Shown: positions 16,583-26,023 of the stretch, piece after piece
How the letters are laid out: every line of letters begins with the position of its first letter
Numbering within the stretch: the first letter of the stretch is position 1
Source of the DNA: Paenibacillus sp. AN1007
Lineage (GTDB): Bacteria; Bacillota; Bacilli; Paenibacillales; Paenibacillaceae
Direction: 5' to 3'
NCBI RefSeq assembly: GCF_040702995.1
Contig: NZ_CP159992.1
Coordinates: 3,187,501 to 3,251,500 of the forward strand
DNA: 64,000 bases
Position numbers and translations under genes: made by a program
Notes under the pieces: generated by a model
What the model was told of the DNA's origin: nothing
The model's input: only the letters and a program-made list of their open reading frames with translations
Database searches by the model: none

Positions 16583-17557
16583 TCAGTGCAGCGACTTGGC
16601 AGATACACGCCGCTCGCTCAGAAGGCGCTGAAATAAAATAAAGACAAACAGCATCAAACCGATCACAATCTTGGTCCACCACGAGCTGAGCGTGCCTTCG
16701 AAACTAATTATAGTTTGGATAACGCCCTGGATCAATACACCGAGGAACGTGCCTACCACATAACCGACACCGCCAGTCAGCAGTGTACCGCCAATGACAA
16801 CCGCCGCAATCGTATCCAGTTCAAGACCCATCGCATGTAATCCGTAACCGGATAACATATAAAATGTAAAGACAACACCTGCAAGCGCGGAACAAAAACC
16901 GCTGAACGTATATACCAAGATTTTGGTACGGGCTACCGGCAGTCCCATCAGCACAGCCGATTGCTCGCTACCGCCAATCGCATATACATTACGTCCGAAA
17001 CGAGTATAGTGAGCAAGGAAAATGGCGAGCAGCAGTACAATCACAGCTATGACCACATTAATAGAAAGGAAGCTGCCGCCCGGCAGCGGGATTTTGGCCT
17101 GGGCAGCATTCGTATAGAACGAGTTTGTAATGGTAATGGTGTCTGTACTGATAACATAACACAGCCCCCTTGCCAGAAACATTCCTGCCAGTGTGACAAT
17201 GAAAGGTTGAATTTTAAAATAATGAATGATCGCTCCCATCAATGTGCCAAACACCGCACCCATAACGAGCACCATAGGAATGACCACGGCGGGCGACCAG
17301 CCCTGCTTCTCAACCAAGCTTGCACTAATAATTGTTGTCAGCGCAATGACCGAACCAACGGACAGATCGATTCCTCCGGATACAATTACGAAGGTCATGC
17401 CAATCGCCGTAATGATCAGAAAGGCATTATCGATCAGCAGATTGAACAGAACTTGCGTGGAGAAGAAACCGGTGTAACGGAACGAGCCAATGGCAATCAT
17501 GACGGCCAGCAAGCCAAAGGTGACCAGGACCGGGAGAAGTTTTCGATTAAGATACAT
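16583..17557 (-). CDS. yjfF: Sugar ABC transporter permease, YjfF-like
   Basis: The 324-residue integral membrane protein has eight to ten hydrophobic segments and the BPD_transp_2 signature of CUT2 permeases: FVIVSGGIDLSVGSVIAL near residue 58, GMFLARGLCYVIS near 125 and AAVVIGGTLLTGGVGYVVGTFLG near 250. It forms half of the membrane channel with the YtfT-like partner. Its first codons overlap the end of the ytfT-like gene by 11 bases, indicating translational coupling. The paired permeases plus a YtfQ-type receptor suggest galactofuranose or a related sugar, but the substrate is inferred. Confidence 0.9.
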   Translation of the reverse strand: MYLNRKLLPVLVTFGLLAVMIAIGSFRYTGFFSTQVLFNLLIDNAFLIITAIGMTFVIVSGGIDLSVGSVIALTTIISASLVEKQGWSPAVVIPMVLVMGAVFGTLMGAIIHYFKIQPFIVTLAGMFLARGLCYVISTDTITITNSFYTNAAQAKIPLPGGSFLSINVVIAVIVLLLAIFLAHYTRFGRNVYAIGGSEQSAVLMGLPVARTKILVYTFSGFCSALAGVVFTFYMLSGYGLHAMGLELDTIAAVVIGGTLLTGGVGYVVGTFLGVLIQGVIQTIISFEGTLSSWWTKIVIGLMLFVFILFQRLLSERRVSAKSLH

Positions 17558-18590
17558 GACGATTCACCCCTTGTTCAGCTGGAAACTTCCGCTTTTTCAG
17601 TCGGTCTGCCATGGACTTGCGGAAAGCATCGGATTGAATTAAACATACGGCGAGTACAACAAAAGCTTTGACAACCAGCGTAACCTCAGGCGGTACGCCA
17701 ATCATATAAATCGTTGTGGTTAAGGTTTGGATAATCAGTGCGCCAACCACCGTGCCCATCAAGTAGAAACGTCCCCCATTCAGCGAAGTCCCGCCGATCA
17801 CGACAGCCAGAATGGCGTCCAGCTCATACCAGAGTCCCGCGTTGTTCCCGTCTGCACTCGAAACGTTGGAACTGAGGATAAGTCCTGCAATACCGGCGCA
17901 GAGACCGCAGAACACATAAACGGCGAGAATGACCGTTTTGGAACGAATGCCTGCCAACTGGCTGGCACGTGCGTTATTCCCGACCGACTCAATAAACAGC
18001 CCAAGCGCTGTTTTCCGAGTCAGCAGCACGGCAATGAGCAGCACAGTCAGTACGATGAAAATGGAAAACGGCAGGGCAGCAAGTGAACCTGCGCCAATAT
18101 ACCTGTACTGTTCATTGGACACTGTAATAATCTGTCCGCTTGTGATCAATTGGGCTATACCGCGTCCAGCTACCATCAGAATCAGCGTGGCGATAATGGG
18201 CTGAATCCGGGCAGCCGATACCAGTGCCCCGTTCCATACTCCCAAAACAATGGAAAGACCAATAGATAAAGCAAGAGCACTCAGGACGAGCCAGAACGAG
18301 CTTTGATCTGTTCCTTTGCTGATCGTCATACAAGCCATGGCACCCGAGATGGCAACAATGGAACCTACGGACAGATCAATGCCGCCAGTTGCAATCACCA
18401 AGGTCATTCCGATCGATACCAGGATCAGCGGTGCTCCAAAATTAAGAATATCGATTAAACTGCCGTACAGATTGCCTTCACGCATCACAAGCGAGAAAAA
18501 ATCGGGCGAATAGATCAAGTTAAACAATAAAAGTAAACCAAGCATACACAGCGGCCAAAACAAATGATGTTTTCGCATTCTGCTGATCAT
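17547..18590 (-). CDS. ytfT: Sugar ABC transporter permease, YtfT-like
   Basis: The 347-residue CUT2 permease has the conserved TLVIATGGIDLSVGSIVAI segment near residue 65, a VAGRGIAQLITSG segment and ILAVVIGGTSLNGGRFYLMGTVVGA near residue 265. It would pair with the YjfF-like permease. The gene starts 4 bases after the ATPase stop, with an AGGAGG embedded in the last codons of the ATPase gene and 8 bases before the ATG. The C-terminal tail is basic and cytoplasmic. Confidence 0.9.
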   Translation of the reverse strand: MISRMRKHHLFWPLCMLGLLLLFNLIYSPDFFSLVMREGNLYGSLIDILNFGAPLILVSIGMTLVIATGGIDLSVGSIVAISGAMACMTISKGTDQSSFWLVLSALALSIGLSIVLGVWNGALVSAARIQPIIATLILMVAGRGIAQLITSGQIITVSNEQYRYIGAGSLAALPFSIFIVLTVLLIAVLLTRKTALGLFIESVGNNARASQLAGIRSKTVILAVYVFCGLCAGIAGLILSSNVSSADGNNAGLWYELDAILAVVIGGTSLNGGRFYLMGTVVGALIIQTLTTTIYMIGVPPEVTLVVKAFVVLAVCLIQSDAFRKSMADRLKKRKFPAEQGVNRHVS

Positions 18591-18594
18591 TACG

Positions 18595-20127
18595 TCAACC
18601 TCCTGCCATCGCTTTCATAATTTGCTGCTGATGGATCTGTTCTCCGGTGAGTTCCTTTACTTTCTTCCGGTCTCGCAGTACAGCTACCCGATCACTGACC
18701 CGGATCACTTCCTCCAGCTCCGAGGAGATGAACAGTACACCCATCCCCTGCTTTGATAGTGAAAGCACCAGCTTCTGTATTTCCGCCTTCGCTCCGATAT
18801 CAATGCCGCGTGTGGGCTCATCAAGAATCAACAGATCAGGGTTCATCAATAACCAACGTGCAAGCAGTACTTTTTGCTGGTTGCCGCCACTCAGGTTTTT
18901 GATCAGCTGTTCCGGGTTCTTAGGATGAATCTGCAGCAGGTTGATATATTTCTCAGCCAATTCATCCTGCTTTTTACGAGAAATCGGTTTGGACCAGCCC
19001 CGTGTCGCCTGATACGCAAGAATAATGTTTTCCCTGATCGTCAAGTCGTCGATAATGCCTTCCGTTTTGCGATTCTCCGAGCAGAAAGCAATGTGCTGAT
19101 CAATGGCATGCCGCGGCGACTTTACTGTATTTCCGGTCTCGGCGACGAGCAGCCTGCCTTCATCCGCACGATCTGCGCCAAAGATAAGACGAGCGATTTC
19201 CGTTCGACCGGAACCGAGCAAACCTGCCAGTCCCACAACTTCACCCTTACGAATTGTCAGATCAAACGGCTCTATGGCACCTTTTCGTCCCAGTCCAGTC
19301 GCCGTGATCATGACTTCACCCGCGTCTGTGCCCTCCTCTGTCTCCGGTTTCCCTTCACCCGACTGTTTGGGGAGTTCCTCCAGAATCTCAAGCTCTTTGC
19401 CGATCATCTTGAGCACGAGCTCCATACGCGGCAGCGCTGCGGCAGTGTACTCGCCTTCAAGCTCCCCATTGCGAAGTACGGTCAGACGGTCGGACATTTC
19501 GTATACCTGATCGAGAAAGTGAGTCACAAACAGAATAGCCAGCCCTTCACTCTTCAGCTTGCGCATAATGTGGAACAGCTGCTGCACTTCATTTTTATCC
19601 AGACTGGATGTCGGTTCATCCAGTATAAGTACTTTGGCGGATATACTCAGCGCTCTTGCAATCGCGATGAGCTGCTGTACTGCTACCGAATACGTCTGCA
19701 GAGGCGCCTTCACATCAATTACGAGATTTAATCTTTCCCGCAAAAGTTTCTCCGCATCGTGGTTCATCTGTTTCCAGTTGATTCTGCCGAACTTCATCGG
19801 CTCGCGCCCGATAAAAATATTCTCTGCCACCGTCAAGTTCGGACAGAGATTCACCTCTTGATACACCGTGCTGATTCCCGCTCTTTGAGCTTCAAGCGGC
19901 CCGGATATCACAAGGACATGATTGTCCATGGTCACCGAGCCTTCGTCTATCGAGTACACGCCTGTAAGCACTTTGATCAGCGTTGACTTTCCAGCTCCAT
20001 TTTCGCCCATCAGCGCATGAATCTCTCCTGGAAACAGACGAAAGCTGACGTTCGAGAGTGCCTTGACTCCTGGAAAACGCTTGGTGATGCCTGTCATTTG
20101 CAGTATGGGTGCATGCACAGCATCCAT
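18595..20127 (-). CDS. ytfR: Sugar ABC transporter ATP-binding protein, YtfR-like
   Basis: The 510-residue protein has two ABC ATPase domains in tandem, as in RbsA, MglA and YtfR. The first half has Walker A GENGAGKST near residue 39 and Walker B ILDEPTSSLD. The second has GLLGSGRTEIAR, signature LSGGNQQKVLLARWL and Walker B ILDEPTRGIDIG. The first-domain signature is degenerate (SVAVQQL), which is usual for this family. It energises import through the YtfT/YjfF-like channel. A terminator-like hairpin lies between the receptor gene upstream and this gene, so it is probably expressed below the receptor level. Confidence 0.95.
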   Translation of the reverse strand: MDAVHAPILQMTGITKRFPGVKALSNVSFRLFPGEIHALMGENGAGKSTLIKVLTGVYSIDEGSVTMDNHVLVISGPLEAQRAGISTVYQEVNLCPNLTVAENIFIGREPMKFGRINWKQMNHDAEKLLRERLNLVIDVKAPLQTYSVAVQQLIAIARALSISAKVLILDEPTSSLDKNEVQQLFHIMRKLKSEGLAILFVTHFLDQVYEMSDRLTVLRNGELEGEYTAAALPRMELVLKMIGKELEILEELPKQSGEGKPETEEGTDAGEVMITATGLGRKGAIEPFDLTIRKGEVVGLAGLLGSGRTEIARLIFGADRADEGRLLVAETGNTVKSPRHAIDQHIAFCSENRKTEGIIDDLTIRENIILAYQATRGWSKPISRKKQDELAEKYINLLQIHPKNPEQLIKNLSGGNQQKVLLARWLLMNPDLLILDEPTRGIDIGAKAEIQKLVLSLSKQGMGVLFISSELEEVIRVSDRVAVLRDRKKVKELTGEQIHQQQIMKAMAGG

Positions 20128-20210
20128 GTAATCCTCCCCTTTATATCAAAATCGCACAGCGAAGCACTCATCAGATGAAAAAGTCATGCCGGAAAAATGA
20201 TACCGGATAG

Positions 20211-20251
20211 AAAAAAGTCATTTACGACAGTCAGGTCGAAAAATGACTTTT
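20211..20251 (-). terminator. Terminator-like hairpin between receptor and ATPase genes
   Basis: An 11-base stem (20213-20223 with 20241-20251) is followed on the minus strand by six T. Located inside the operon, it probably acts as a partial terminator that favours receptor expression. Confidence 0.8.
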
Positions 20252-20273
20252 CGGTGTTAACCGCTTGTACTTA

Positions 20274-21298
20274 TTAATATTCGCGTGTCGGGAGCGCTTC
20301 TTTGGCCTGCTCGGATGTGAAGGTCGTTTCATCCGTAACGATGCGGGCTTCGATCTCTTTACCGTCCACCACGGCCTGAACAGCTTCCATTAATTGAGGT
20401 CCGAGAAGTGGATTACATTCCACGATAAAATTGATTTTGCCATCGGCAGCTGCCTGCATGCCATCTTTCACAGCATCGACGGAGATAATGGTAATGTCTA
20501 CGCCCGGCTTCAATCCTGCAGCTTCAATTGCTTGAATTGCACCCAGCGCCATATCGTCATTATGTGCATAAAGCACATCGATTTTTTTATGGGCTTTAAG
20601 GAAGGCCTGCATGACCTCTTTACCTTTTGCACGGGTAAAGTCACCCGTTTGTGAGGCAATGACTTTCAGTTTAGGGTTGGAACCGATGACCTCCATAAAA
20701 CCTTCCTGCCGATCGTTCGCAGGTGCAGAACCCGTTGTCCCCTGCAGTTCAACGATATTGATCTCTTCCTGTGTATCCTTATATTGATCGCTCAGCCACT
20801 GTCCCGCTTTGCGTCCTTCTTCTACAAAGTCAGAACCGATAAACGTCTTGTACAGCGATTTATCCGGTGAATCCACAGCCCGGTCTGTCAGAATGACAGG
20901 GATACCTGCATCCTTAGCTTCTTTTAAGACCGTATCCCAACCAGACTCGACCACAGGAGAGAACGCAATAACCGTCACTTTCTGCTGAATAAAGGAACGC
21001 AGTGCTTTAATCTGATTTTCCTGCTTCTGCTGCGCGTCCGAGAACTTCAGATCATAACCGGCTTCTTTGGCTGAATCCTGAATCGATTTGGTGTTCGCTG
21101 AACGCCAGCCGCTCTCCGCACCAACCTGGCTGAAACCGAGTGTGATCGTTTTGGCGCTGGCCGGCGCACTTCCGTTTTCCCCTGCCGGTTTACCTGGATC
21201 TGTGCCGGCTGCCCATTACCGCTGTTACAAGCTGTGCTGACCATCATAACCATCGCCAGTGCGATGGTGAGTCCCCACTTTTTTTTGCTTCGCATCAT
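20274..21298 (-). pseudogene. YtfQ-like sugar-binding lipoprotein, frameshifted
   Basis: The gene starts with a lipoprotein signal (MMRSKKKWGLTIALAM, then STACNSGNG) after a GGGAGG 5 bases before the ATG. About 27 codons in, near 21210-21220, the frame is lost. The downstream frame continues uninterrupted as GTDPGKPAGENGSAPASAKT, GFSQVGAESGWRSANT, VIAFSPVVESGWD and VECNPLLGPQLM to the stop at 20274. The total of 1025 bases is one short of 342 codons, so one missing base explains everything. Everything but the linker after the lipid-attachment Cys is intact, so either a recent mutation, a sequencing error or a phase-variable state is possible. It is first in the CUT2 operon. Confidence 0.85.
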
Positions 21299-21325
21299 GT
21301 GATCCTCCCTTGTTATGTTCACCTT

Positions 21326-21357
21326 ATGTGGTGTGACCACATTATAAAACGCTTACA
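21326..21357 (-). promoter_or_regulatory. CUT2 operon promoter region: -10, cre-like site and inverted repeat
   Basis: The minus strand has TATAAT at 21341-21346. A cre-like TGTAAGCGTTTTAT (21344-21357) overlaps it, with two mismatches from the CcpA consensus. An inverted repeat ATGTGG-5-CCACAT (21326-21342) follows at the expected start point. No good -35 was found. The arrangement suggests CcpA repression plus control by a second regulator. Confidence 0.5.
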
Positions 21358-21491
21358 ACGTTCACGGACATGGAATGTCATGCGGAATTTATGTAATAAT
21401 TTAGTAATTGTGGAGGACATGTTATGAAAATGTGTAATTTTTTTCGTTTATCGTGTACTATTTTGCGATGAGCTTCCATCGTTCAAATTCA

Positions 21492-21500
21492 TGTTATAAT
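21492..21500 (+). promoter_or_regulatory. Extended -10 promoter of the histidine kinase operon
   Basis: TGTTATAAT is an extended -10 element, 43 bases before the kinase start. No clear -35 is present, as is common for extended -10 promoters. Confidence 0.5.
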
Positions 21501-21542
21501 AATGCTACCTTTTGATCCTGATCCCTTCAGATGGAGTGGAAT

Positions 21543-23357
21543 ATGTTGAAAATTGTTCAATGGATTGCTTCAAGCCTCAGGCTTAAATTACTCAGCATGT
21601 TCATCATCCTCAGCTCTGTACCGCTAATCATCGTTGGATTGATATCTTACCAAAAGTCCTATACTGTCGTTTCAAATCATAACAAAGCCTCCACACAGCT
21701 GGCTGCGGATCAGCTTGCCAGAAACATTGACATCATGTTCGAAGATACCGAGCGGCTGCTGGAATTGGGTAAAAATCCACAAGTTCTTCAGTATTTGTAC
21801 TCCCAATCCGAGTCATATACCGAAGCCAAAGCCATCCTGCAGACGTACAATCTCTACCGGGAAACCTACAAATATGACAAAGTGCTCAATATTTCATTTG
21901 TTAACTTCTATGGCAAAGGGCTCAGTGAACGAAAAGGAGTATTCAAGCTGGAGCGCAACCCGCTTCGAAATCCCTATTTTCAGTATCTGGTCCAGTACCC
22001 TGATGCCATTTTGCGGATACCTCATGCAGCACCCTATGCCGAGCACAACCGGTTGGATGGATTCGCATACCCTAAACAGAATGCGCTTTCAATTATATCT
22101 ACGGTCAAAGAACGCATTACTCATGAAGTGATCGGCTTTATTGTGATTGATATGAATGATGCATTCATTGATGATTTTTTGAGAACAACGACTATCAAAG
22201 ATTCGGGTTTCTTTTATATTAATGATCAATATGGACAAACACTTTTTAAACCAGCTGCTGACCAGGCTTCTCTGGCTATCATCAACCAGATCAACTCATT
22301 TCCTCTCCACGCACAGCAGGACAGCTTTAATCTGTCTGCAGGGTCCAAACCTCAGTTTGTCGTATACAGCACGTCCAAGCAGACCGGGTGGAAAATTATC
22401 GGGGCTGCGCCCTTTCAAGAGATTATTGCCGAGGCCAACAGCATTCGCCAGTTAATTATTATCAGTGTTTCATTAAGCGCATTCTTTGCTATTTCTTTGT
22501 ACTTTTTCCTGAACAACCGGCTTATTCATCCGATTCAGATTCTGATGAATAAAATGCGAAAGGCGGCGAACGGTTACCTTGAGGTGAAGGTTGCTCCCAC
22601 GGGATCGGACGAAATTGCGGACTTAGGGCAAAGTTTCAACATCATGCTGGAGAAAATTAAAACGCTGATTGACCAAAGCATCAAGGAAAATGAACAAGTC
22701 AAAATAGCTGAACTGCGAACGCTGCAGGCTCAGATTAATCCGCATTTTCTATACAATACGCTGGAGTCGATTATCTGGATGGCCGAAGCCGAAAAAAAAG
22801 AAAGTGTGATCCAACTGGTTCAAGCTCTCTCCAGGTTCTTTCGTTTGAGTCTAAACAAAGGCTTTGACTGGGTATCCATCCAGACCGAGCTGGAGCATGC
22901 CCGAAATTATCTGGTTATTCAGCAGATGAGATATCACGACATTTTAACATACGAAATCAAAGTAGATCTTGAACTTCAGGAGTATCCGATTCTGAAAATG
23001 ACGCTGCAGCCCCTGATTGAAAACGCCATCTACCATGGCATTAAGAACAAACGTGGTCAAGGGCTTGTGTCTATAGGAGGTTACGCTGACGATACGAGCA
23101 TCGTGCTTACCGTTCAGGACAACGGCGCCGGCATGACCCCTGAACGATTGGCCCAATTGAGAGAAGAACTGGAACAGCCTGCAGGCTCTCGTTCGCTTCT
23201 GGGAAATGAACAGGAAGGCGGATTCGGTCTGCTCAATGTGCATCACCGGATTCGACTCTATTTTGGCCCGTCCTACGGTGTTGAGATGGACAGCACCTAT
23301 ATGGAAGGCAGTACATTTAAGATTCGCATTCCAAAAAGCAAGGAGGTTCGGCATTGA
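21543..23357 (+). CDS. YesM-type sensor histidine kinase
   Basis: The 604-residue membrane sensor has a first transmembrane helix near residues 12-35, a large extracellular Cache-like domain, and a second transmembrane helix near 300-322. A HAMP domain, the LytS/YesM dimerisation and phosphorylation motif QINPHFLYNTLESI, and a HATPase domain (LIENAIYHGIKNK, DNGAGM, GGFGLLNVHHR) follow. It should phosphorylate the response regulator encoded by the next gene. The start is the ATG preceded by GGAG 6 bases upstream; an ATG four codons earlier has no binding site. It is divergent from the CUT2 sugar importer operon, its likely target, and leads a three-gene operon with overlapping ends. Confidence 0.93.
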   Translation: MLKIVQWIASSLRLKLLSMFIILSSVPLIIVGLISYQKSYTVVSNHNKASTQLAADQLARNIDIMFEDTERLLELGKNPQVLQYLYSQSESYTEAKAILQTYNLYRETYKYDKVLNISFVNFYGKGLSERKGVFKLERNPLRNPYFQYLVQYPDAILRIPHAAPYAEHNRLDGFAYPKQNALSIISTVKERITHEVIGFIVIDMNDAFIDDFLRTTTIKDSGFFYINDQYGQTLFKPAADQASLAIINQINSFPLHAQQDSFNLSAGSKPQFVVYSTSKQTGWKIIGAAPFQEIIAEANSIRQLIIISVSLSAFFAISLYFFLNNRLIHPIQILMNKMRKAANGYLEVKVAPTGSDEIADLGQSFNIMLEKIKTLIDQSIKENEQVKIAELRTLQAQINPHFLYNTLESIIWMAEAEKKESVIQLVQALSRFFRLSLNKGFDWVSIQTELEHARNYLVIQQMRYHDILTYEIKVDLELQEYPILKMTLQPLIENAIYHGIKNKRGQGLVSIGGYADDTSIVLTVQDNGAGMTPERLAQLREELEQPAGSRSLLGNEQEGGFGLLNVHHRIRLYFGPSYGVEMDSTYMEGSTFKIRIPKSKEVRH

Positions 23358-24949
23358 AAAAGGTGATGATTGTCGATGACGAAATCGGTATTCGTGAAAA
23401 CATACGTAACGGCGTGGATTGGGAAAAGGAAGGTTTTCACTATTGCGGAGATGCACCGGATGGGGAACTTGCCCTGCCTTTAATCGAAGAATGGGCACCT
23501 GATATTCTCATTACCGACATCAAAATGCCGTTTATGAACGGGTTAGAGCTGGCCTCCATCGTCCGGGGGCAGAAGCCAGGGATCAAGATTATTATTATGA
23601 GCGGTCATGATGAATTCAGTTATGCTCAAGAGGCCATCCGCCTGGGGGTCACCGAATATTGTCTAAAACCCGTCAGCGGGGCAGATCTTCTTCACATTTT
23701 GCATCAAGTCAGCCAAAAAATCGATGAAGAGCAGCAGCAGCTGACAAGCCTCACGATGACCAAAGAAAGGCTGCTTGCCGATCTATGCGGCGGACTTATA
23801 GGTACAACCGATGCCATCGATTCAGCCAAGCGGCTTTCGCTCCCTCTTTCAGCCAAAGTCTACACCATCGCTATTGTGGATATCAGAACGCAGGATGATG
23901 CTCAGCATCCGGAGCTGTTATTGAATAAAGTACGGCGTGTCCTTGAGGACATCTGCGGCACTCATGTCGAACTTCTTCCTTACATTCGGAGCCGAACCGA
24001 GCTGGTGCTGCTGCTCAAATCCAATGCGGAGGATCGGATCACGGCTTATCTGGAACAGCTCCGAGGGCAGGTACGCGTGGAACTGGAACAGCAGTTCCAC
24101 TGCAGCATCACTATCGGTATTGGCAGTAATCAGGAGCGTCTGCAGGGGATTCATGTTTCGTACCTGGAGGCGGATGAAGACAAGTATTTTGCCCGTCTGA
24201 CCCAGCAGAACAAAGCTTCGCTCCGTGAACTTCATCTGGATGAGAAAACCCATATTTTGCTTGATCGCAGTCGATTTCTTGATTTTCTGAAGATTGGCGA
24301 CCCGCATTTGGTGCACAGCTTTATACAAGAATTCGCTGCTCCATTACAGTCGATTGACTGGAATTCCTCATCCTATGGCTTCTATCTGTTAAATGATCTA
24401 ACCCTTGAGTCTTTTCGACTCGCAAATCAGCTGTTTCGAACGAGTGCCAACCCAGACGAAAATATCCGGAATCTGCAGCAGATCATTCAGAGGATTTCAA
24501 ACTGGGAAAGCTGTACGCAGTATCTATGCTCACTGTTGAATCTATTATGGCAGTGGAGAGCCGAATCCTCTGGTAAATACAGTGATGTCATTGATCAAGT
24601 CAAAGCATATGTCTCGCAGCATTATAATAACGAGCAGGTGTCGTTAAAGATGATTTCTGCACATGTACGCATCAGCCCTAGTCATCTCAGTAAAATTTTC
24701 AGCCAGGAAACCAGTCAGACAATCACAGAGTACTTAACTCAGGTAAGAATCGGCAGGGCCAAGGAACTGCTGAAAACAACGAACAACAAGACCTTTGAGA
24801 TTGCTTATCAGGTTGGCTATAATGATCCGCACTATTTCTCGAATATATTCAAAAAAACAACGGGATTTACGCCGAAAGAATACCGCACGCAGGGGGCAAC
24901 CGTATTCAAGGAACCACAATCAGATCAGAGAAAAGAGTCCGTGTTATGA
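23354..24949 (+). CDS. YesN-type response regulator with AraC DNA-binding domain
   Basis: The 531-residue protein has an N-terminal receiver domain (residues 1-120; acidic pocket VDDE, phospho-acceptor Asp55 in ITDIKMPF, Lys in CLKPVSG). A long middle region follows, and an AraC helix-turn-helix domain sits at about residues 425-525 (VSLKMISAHVRISPSHLSKIF and YFSNIFKKTTGFTPKEYR). The start is a TTG that overlaps the kinase stop (TTGA), 7 bases after an AGGAGG. It most likely activates the divergent sugar importer when phosphorylated. Confidence 0.93.
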   Translation: MKKVMIVDDEIGIRENIRNGVDWEKEGFHYCGDAPDGELALPLIEEWAPDILITDIKMPFMNGLELASIVRGQKPGIKIIIMSGHDEFSYAQEAIRLGVTEYCLKPVSGADLLHILHQVSQKIDEEQQQLTSLTMTKERLLADLCGGLIGTTDAIDSAKRLSLPLSAKVYTIAIVDIRTQDDAQHPELLLNKVRRVLEDICGTHVELLPYIRSRTELVLLLKSNAEDRITAYLEQLRGQVRVELEQQFHCSITIGIGSNQERLQGIHVSYLEADEDKYFARLTQQNKASLRELHLDEKTHILLDRSRFLDFLKIGDPHLVHSFIQEFAAPLQSIDWNSSSYGFYLLNDLTLESFRLANQLFRTSANPDENIRNLQQIIQRISNWESCTQYLCSLLNLLWQWRAESSGKYSDVIDQVKAYVSQHYNNEQVSLKMISAHVRISPSHLSKIFSQETSQTITEYLTQVRIGRAKELLKTTNNKTFEIAYQVGYNDPHYFSNIFKKTTGFTPKEYRTQGATVFKEPQSDQRKESVL

Positions 24950-25932
24950 ATAAAGTCAAACAGACCTGCTTGTTCATGCTTGTGATGCTGCTTCCATTAA
25001 CCATAACTTCTTGTTCAATGGCAGCTTCCGGTTCAGTTGATCTGCATTCCAGGACCAAAGAGATTAATCTTCATGCGGCTTCTCCCGCTGAAAGGCCTGC
25101 AGAAAACAAAACATTTGGAATGATCTACCCGATGACACATAGGGCTTACGAGATGATCACGATGGATGCTGCGCAGTCTGCTGAGAAACATCAGATCACG
25201 CTGGCCGTGAATGCCCCCGATGAAGCGAGTACGGAGCAGCAGATTCGCATTTTGGAGAACATGATCAAGCAGCGGGTTGACGGCATCGCCATTTCACCTG
25301 TAGATGCCGCCGCGCTCACTCCTGCAATTAACAAAGCCAGAGAAGCCGGTATTCCTGTTGTCACGTTTGAATCCGATGCGCCTTCCAGCAAGCGGACTGC
25401 CTATATCGGAGCAGACAACTATCGTACAGGGCAGCAGTTCGCGATGACCACAACAAGACTGCTCCATGATGAAGGCATGATTCTGGTCGAAAGCGGTCTG
25501 GAAGAGATGCAGGGTCTGCAGCAGCGGCTGAACGGATTCGTTGATTATATTCGCAGTGAAACCGACATTGAAATTTTGGAGGTCAAGTACAATCAGGGCA
25601 GCGAAGATCGAGCCGTGAATGATATCGAATCCATGATTGACGCCCACCCCCATTTTAATGCCGTCGTTGGGCTGGATTTTATATCCGTCTCAGCCTCTGC
25701 CCTCGTCTGGAAAGCAAAAGGTCTGAATCGGCATCTTATTGCTTTTGGTGACAGCCCGATCAGTGAAAAAGGACTGCTGAATGGGCAGCTGTCAGCCGTC
25801 ATTTCGCAAAATGAGCGGGTGTGGGGAACAGAAATCATCGAAGCACTACTCCGTGCAGCTGAAGGAATTCAAATCGAGGAATTCACGGATACAGGAATAA
25901 CGGAAATTACAGAGGCAAACCAGAACCAATAG
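24946..25932 (+). CDS. Sugar-binding lipoprotein, probable sensory partner of the two-component system
   Basis: The 328-residue precursor has a lipoprotein signal (LPLTITSC) and a type 1 periplasmic-binding fold (TFGMIYPMTHRAYEM, GIAISPVDAAALTPAINKA, FESDAPSS, YIGADNYRTGQQ, IAFGDSPISEKGLL). Its ATG overlaps the regulator stop (ATGA), so it is made together with the kinase and regulator rather than with the importer. In similar trios the binding protein presents the sugar to the extracellular domain of the kinase; this role is inferred from position. It is diverged from the two YtfQ-like receptors nearby. Confidence 0.85.
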   Translation: MNKVKQTCLFMLVMLLPLTITSCSMAASGSVDLHSRTKEINLHAASPAERPAENKTFGMIYPMTHRAYEMITMDAAQSAEKHQITLAVNAPDEASTEQQIRILENMIKQRVDGIAISPVDAAALTPAINKAREAGIPVVTFESDAPSSKRTAYIGADNYRTGQQFAMTTTRLLHDEGMILVESGLEEMQGLQQRLNGFVDYIRSETDIEILEVKYNQGSEDRAVNDIESMIDAHPHFNAVVGLDFISVSASALVWKAKGLNRHLIAFGDSPISEKGLLNGQLSAVISQNERVWGTEIIEALLRAAEGIQIEEFTDTGITEITEANQNQ

Positions 25933-25944
25933 ATCAATAGAAAA

Positions 25945-25982
25945 ACCCCATAGAGCGACCTTAAAGAGTCCACTCTATGGGG
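25945..25982. terminator. Bidirectional terminator between convergent operons
   Basis: A perfect ten-base stem (25946-25955 with 25973-25982) carries five T on the minus-strand side and a weaker T-rich tail on the plus side. It ends both the plus-strand trio and the minus-strand GH105 operon. Confidence 0.85.
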
Positions 25983-26023
25983 TACCGTTTCATCCTTTAC
26001 TTCATCATTTCCTGACACAAGAT

